Source: Actinomycetota bacterium
GTDB lineage: Bacteria; Actinomycetota; Thermoleophilia; Gaiellales; Gaiellaceae
NCBI GenBank assembly: GCA_003136795.1
Contig: PLDP01000140.1
Span: forward strand, 19,544-27,406
Direction: 5' to 3'
Length of the DNA stretch: 7,863 nucleotides
The position numbers and the translations under genes were made by a program. Below are positions 4,723 to 7,863 of this stretch, piece by piece. The notes under the pieces are model-generated. The model ran no database searches, had not been told where the DNA came from, and was given only the letters and a program-made list of their open reading frames with translations. Position 1 is the stretch's first letter. Every line of letters begins with the position of its first letter.

Positions 4723-5598
4723 TCAGATTCGGTGGTAGCGGGCGTCGGTCAGCGAGTAGAGCGCGAACGCGATCAGCCCGGCCGCGACGACTCCGAGCGC
4801 GACCGGCCCGTCGGAGCGATCAGCCAGCTTGGCGAGCGCGCCGTCGAGGCCGACGGCATCATGCGCTCTGTAGTCGACCGCCGCCTTGATCAGGAATATC
4901 CCGACGAGCACGAACACAACCCCACGCGCAAGATGCCCGATCATCCCGATCCGGCCAAACCACCTCTTGCTGCGCAGGCCCATCTCCTCGACCTTCGAGT
5001 CCTTCAAGAACTCTTTCGTCACACCGCGGTAGGCCTGGTAGAGGCCGATGCCGACGACAACCGCTCCGGCGATGCCGACGATCCAGGTGCCTCCGGGCCA
5101 GCCGAAGACATCTGCCGTTGTCTTTTTGGGGCTGCCACTTTGGCCCTGATGAGCGCCGGCCAAGATCCCGACAGCGACCGCGCACATCGCCGCGTAAGCG
5201 ATCCCGCTGGCAAAGCCGGCGACGCGCTCGAAGCCGCTGTCTGAGGCCTCCGGGCCATGCCCGATCGCAGCGCGGATCAGCCGCCAGGCCGCGTAGCCGC
5301 CGAGCCCGACCGCAAGCACCGTGAGGAGGACCTCGCCGAACGGCTCGTTCGCGACTGTCCGCAGCGCGCCCTGCTGGTTCGTCAGCTTGCCGCCCGTGCC
5401 GGTTGCCACCTCGAGGGCCAGCACGCCGATGATCCCATAGACGAGCGCCCGAGCGACGAAGCCCGCACGCGAGAACACCTCAAACGCCGTTGAGTGAACG
5501 AAGCTGTTGCCGGCGCTGCGCGCGGTGCCGAGCGGAGTGATCGAGCGTGAACCGTGCAACAAAGAGTGTTGATGACCGCAGGCGGCATTCGAAAACAT
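4723..5598 (-). CDS. DUF1206 family membrane protein
   Basis: A membrane protein with three tandem copies of the DUF1206 unit, each made of two helices, at about residues 38-112, 123-195 and 213-289. Repeat landmarks are SRAGFVARALVYGIIGVLAL, then GFASGIAYAAMCAVAVGIL, then GRIGMIGHLARGVVFVLVG. Each is followed by a linker and a second helix ending in a polar Y/W-R-type segment (AAWRLIRA, YQAYRGVT, ALYSLTDARY). Length (291 residues from ATG 5598) fits the family, whose function is unknown. The start is uncertain. The frame is open well upstream to 5820, but that part is low-complexity and overlaps the divergent gene. ATG at 5598 or tandem TTG codons near 5559 are the realistic choices, and none has a good ribosome binding site. 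It converges on the PRC-barrel operon with an 11-base gap and diverges from the flippase-like gene. Confidence 0.88.
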   Translation of the reverse strand: MFSNAACGHQHSLLHGSRSITPLGTARSAGNSFVHSTAFEVFSRAGFVARALVYGIIGVLALEVATGTGGKLTNQQGALRTVANEPFGEVLLTVLAVGLGGYAAWRLIRAAIGHGPEASDSGFERVAGFASGIAYAAMCAVAVGILAGAHQGQSGSPKKTTADVFGWPGGTWIVGIAGAVVVGIGLYQAYRGVTKEFLKDSKVEEMGLRSKRWFGRIGMIGHLARGVVFVLVGIFLIKAAVDYRAHDAVGLDGALAKLADRSDGPVALGVVAAGLIAFALYSLTDARYHRI

Positions 5599-5646
5599 CC
5601 GCGGTGTCGACGTTCCGCCCAGGTCCCGGCCGGGTAGACCCGCTTC
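5599..5646. promoter_or_regulatory. Short divergent spacer with a perfect palindrome
   Basis: This 48-base spacer separates the divergent DUF1206 and flippase-like genes; it is 87 bases if the TTG start of DUF1206 is used. It contains the self-complementary CCCGGCCGGG at 5625-5634 and a neighbouring GGGTAGACCC at 5632-5641. Promoters for both genes should lie in or near it, but I see no recognisable -35/-10 elements. An operator role for the palindrome is speculative. Confidence 0.3.
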
Positions 5647-6687
5647 GTGTGGAGACGTCTCTCGGCTGTTGGAACGGCGCTCCGCAGCGCGTCCCTGTGG
5701 CTCGAGGACAAACCTCTCGTCATCATCATCGCGGCCGCCGGCACCACGGTCGGGGTGGTATTCGTGCTTGCCTGGTCGGCGGGGGGAACGCGGGTTACGC
5801 GCCTGACGGAGGCGAACCACGCGTGGGCATGGCTTGGGGTCTGCCTGGCCGGTGAGCTGATTGCGTACGCCGGCTATGCGTTCACCGTTCGGGATATGGC
5901 GCGGGTGGATGAGGGCTCCGAGATGAGCCTGAAGATCTCCGCACAGACCGTGGTCGCGGGGTTCGGGGTCTTCGCGGCGACGCGCTCATCGGGAGGGTTC
6001 GCTGTCGACTCCTGGGCGTTCCAGAAGGCGGGGGCGAGCCGACGGGAGGCCGAGGCGCGGGCGGTCGGGCTCGGACTGCTCGAGTATCTCGTGCTCTCGA
6101 TCGGCGCTTTGATCGCGTCAGCTGCCCTCTTCTTTCGTCTCGATGGGCACGCGAGCAACTCGGCGACGTTGCCGTCGCTGCTGATCTTGCCGAGTCTCGC
6201 GCTCGGCTTCTACCTCACCTCGCCGAAGCGTGGCAGGCGATTGGGCAGATTGCGGGGCGGTTACCTGCGCCGCTGGTTCGCAATCCTGATCGCGGGCGCG
6301 ATGTCTGTGCGCGCGCTGCTTCTGAGCCCGCGCGAGCACGGGGTCGGCGTCCTCGGCAACGCTGCCTACTGGGCAGGCGACATCCTCTGCCTCTGGGCCG
6401 CGCTACAGATCGTCAACGCTCGAATTTCCGTCGCGGCGCTTGTGCTCGCCTATTCGGGCGGGTATGTCTTGACGCGCCGCGCGCTGCCCGCGGGGGGCGC
6501 CGGGGTGGTCGAGATCGCGTTGACGTTCGCGCTCGTTTGGATGGGGTTGCCGTTTGCGCGGACGCTCGTCGCCGTTGTCATCTACCGGCTGTTCAACTTC
6601 TGGCTGCCGATCGTCCCGGCGCTGGTGCTGATGCCGGCGATCAAGCAGTTGCGAGAGCGCTTCCAACAGGTCGAGCAAGGCACGTAA
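5647..6687 (+). CDS. Flippase-like membrane protein (LPG synthase transmembrane family)
   Basis: A 346-residue polytopic membrane protein of the lysylphosphatidylglycerol-synthase transmembrane (UPF0104-like) family. Members form the flippase part of MprF or stand alone and act on membrane lipids or glycolipids. Hydrophobic segments lie at about 23-43, 60-80, 100-110, 140-162, 175-191, 208-225, 235-256, 260-275, 285-300 and 305-330. Family marks are a conserved patch after TM3 (TRSSGGFAVDSWAFQKAG, 112-129, corresponding to the R-x-x-G-G segment) and the C-terminal stretch RRALPAGGAGVVEIAL, followed by YRLFNFWLPIVPAL. No cytosolic aminoacyl-transferase (DUF2156) domain follows, so it is not a complete lysyl-PG synthase. 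The GTG start at 5647 has no evident ribosome binding site. It ends exactly stop-to-stop with the convergent phospholipase D family gene. The exact lipid substrate is unknown. Confidence 0.85.
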   Translation: MWRRLSAVGTALRSASLWLEDKPLVIIIAAAGTTVGVVFVLAWSAGGTRVTRLTEANHAWAWLGVCLAGELIAYAGYAFTVRDMARVDEGSEMSLKISAQTVVAGFGVFAATRSSGGFAVDSWAFQKAGASRREAEARAVGLGLLEYLVLSIGALIASAALFFRLDGHASNSATLPSLLILPSLALGFYLTSPKRGRRLGRLRGGYLRRWFAILIAGAMSVRALLLSPREHGVGVLGNAAYWAGDILCLWAALQIVNARISVAALVLAYSGGYVLTRRALPAGGAGVVEIALTFALVWMGLPFARTLVAVVIYRLFNFWLPIVPALVLMPAIKQLRERFQQVEQGT

Positions 6688-7863
6688 CTAGCCGTCGACG
6701 AGCAAGCCGGACAGTGGGCCTAAGGCGCGGCCCGAGCGCTTCGAAACATGCGGCAGTCGGACGAGCCGGTGGGTCAGCGGCAGGCCGGCTTCCCGTCGCG
6801 CGAGCTGATCCCTGCCGATTGGATGCCACAGCTGGTCGATCACCTCGATCGGGTCGCGGCGGAGCTCGTCAACCGCCAACTCGAGGTGCTCCGCCCACAG
6901 CCGGAGACGTGTTTCAAGCGCGAGCGCCGCGTCGTGGCTGACGAGGTTCATCTCGGTGTCGTTGAACAGCGAGTGCTCGTTCAGATTCGCAGAGCCGATC
7001 GTGATCCAGGCGTCATCGACGATCCCAACCTTCGCATGGACGTAAATCGGGTCGGCCCGGGCACCGGAGCGCGCATAGATCGTGCAGGCGAGGATCCGGC
7101 CGGCATCTGCGTCGGCCTCGACCAGCTCGCCAAGCACCCCTCGCGTGTCATCGGTGCCGGTGGCCGGCTTCGCCGGGAGCAGCATCACGATGCGAAAGTC
7201 CGCCGACGGCGGCCGGGAGAGCTTCTCGACGAGGACGCTCGCGATCTCCGGTGACCAGAGGAACTGGTTCTCGAGGTAAATGAACCGCTGCGCGCCCTCG
7301 AACGCCCGGAGATAGGACTCGAGAATGCCGAAGTCGCCGTTCCGGGTTGCCTTGTAGATTCGCTCGGGCACGGTGCGAACAATCTGCACCTCGACCTCCC
7401 CGCCACGTATTGGCGGTGTCGCGTCGGCGAGCCGTTCGCCCGTGACTTCATGCCAGCGCATGTTGAAGTGGTCGGCGACATCCGCGACGGCCGGGCCTTC
7501 GATCCGAGCGCAGACGTCGTGCCAGCCGACTGACGCGCGCGCGGGATGGTGGCTGGCGTCGAAGCGATCTCCGGATTCGGATGTCAGATCGATGCCGCCG
7601 ACGAACGCCACACGGTCGTCGATGACGATCGTCTTCTCGTGATGGCAATGAAGCGGCCGCTCGTGCGCGTCGAGCGCGCACTTGATCTTCGTGCGGCTGA
7701 CGAGCTGCTCGCGGACCTGCCGCACGTCGCGGCGTGAGGGCCGGAAGAGCGGCAGCGGCGCCCCGGCCCAGGCAAGCACGCGCACGTCTACCCGCTCCGC
7801 GAGATCGGCGAGAAGATCGCGAACAACGACCGGGTCGCCGTCGCGAACGAGCGCAAAGCCGGG
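6688..7863 (-). CDS. Phospholipase D / cardiolipin-synthase-type enzyme (5' end off window)
   Basis: A member of the phospholipase D superfamily with two HKD motifs, cut by the right edge; 391 residues are visible and the frame is open to base 7863. HKD1 is HEKTIVIDD followed by VAFVGGIDL (His75, Lys77, Asp82 of the visible part; His codon at 7639-7641). HKD2 is HAKVGIVDD followed by WITIGSANLNEHS (His276, Lys278, Asp283; His codon at 7036-7038). Both catalytic triads are intact, so it should be active through a phosphohistidine intermediate. Such enzymes hydrolyse phospholipids or make cardiolipin by transphosphatidylation; the GSANLNEHSLFNDTEMN ending fits either. No membrane helix is visible in this portion, and the missing N-terminus could carry one. 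The gene ends in TAG immediately next to the TAA of the convergent flippase-like gene. Family is secure; choice between phospholipase and cardiolipin synthase is open. Confidence 0.93.
   Translation of the reverse strand, partial: PGFALVRDGDPVVVRDLLADLAERVDVRVLAWAGAPLPLFRPSRRDVRQVREQLVSRTKIKCALDAHERPLHCHHEKTIVIDDRVAFVGGIDLTSESGDRFDASHHPARASVGWHDVCARIEGPAVADVADHFNMRWHEVTGERLADATPPIRGGEVEVQIVRTVPERIYKATRNGDFGILESYLRAFEGAQRFIYLENQFLWSPEIASVLVEKLSRPPSADFRIVMLLPAKPATGTDDTRGVLGELVEADADAGRILACTIYARSGARADPIYVHAKVGIVDDAWITIGSANLNEHSLFNDTEMNLVSHDAALALETRLRLWAEHLELAVDELRRDPIEVIDQLWHPIGRDQLARREAGLPLTHRLVRLPHVSKRSGRALGPLSGLLVDG

Noticed and set aside
5599..5820. N-terminal extension of the DUF1206 protein back to 5820
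   Set aside because: The extension is Arg/Asp/Pro-rich, overlaps the divergent flippase-like coding sequence, and precedes any family homology. A start near 5598 or 5559 is more likely.
6748..7254. A 168-residue plus-strand open frame
   Set aside because: It lies antisense to the phospholipase D family gene, whose HKD motifs are intact on the minus strand.

Overview
The window is high-GC DNA with densely packed genes and many GTG and TTG starts. Its families (DUF6458, DUF1385, DUF1206, PRC-barrel pairs, a mycobacterial-type glucose-6-phosphate dehydrogenase) point to an actinobacterium. The protein wording reminds me of class Thermoleophilia (Solirubrobacterales/Gaiellales), but that placement is from memory and was not tested. 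I see no rRNA, tRNA, CRISPR array, insertion sequence or phage gene.

Layout. (1) 1-709, minus: the N-terminal 236 residues of a glucose-6-phosphate dehydrogenase whose 3' part lies off the left edge. (2) 710-1122: a gap with no convincing gene but two hairpins. (3) 1123-2394, minus: three membrane-protein genes read in the order 25-residue hydrophobic peptide, DUF1385 protein, DUF6458 protein. A terminator-like hairpin and a possible promoter separate the last two. (4) 2462-4711, plus: a four-gene operon of a lipoprotein, an NRAMP-related divalent-metal transporter and two small PRC-barrel proteins. Each junction is a 4-base start/stop overlap. (5) 4723-5598, minus: a DUF1206 membrane protein. 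(6) 5647-6687, plus: a flippase-like membrane protein of the lysylphosphatidylglycerol-synthase transmembrane family. (7) 6688-7863, minus: a phospholipase D / cardiolipin-synthase-type enzyme cut by the right edge.

Apart from the dehydrogenase, nearly every gene encodes an envelope or membrane protein. The strongest functional unit is the metal-transporter operon. Its NRAMP-like protein has lost several residues that define classical Mn/Fe NRAMP transporters: the TM1 Asn, the TM6 Met and His, and a TM3 Asp. Its partner lipoprotein carries a His/Asp-rich cluster. The two PRC-barrel proteins may act as cytosolic partners or regulators. On the right side, the flippase-like protein and the phospholipase D family enzyme end stop-to-stop. 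Both suggest membrane lipid handling, but they are convergent and not an operon.
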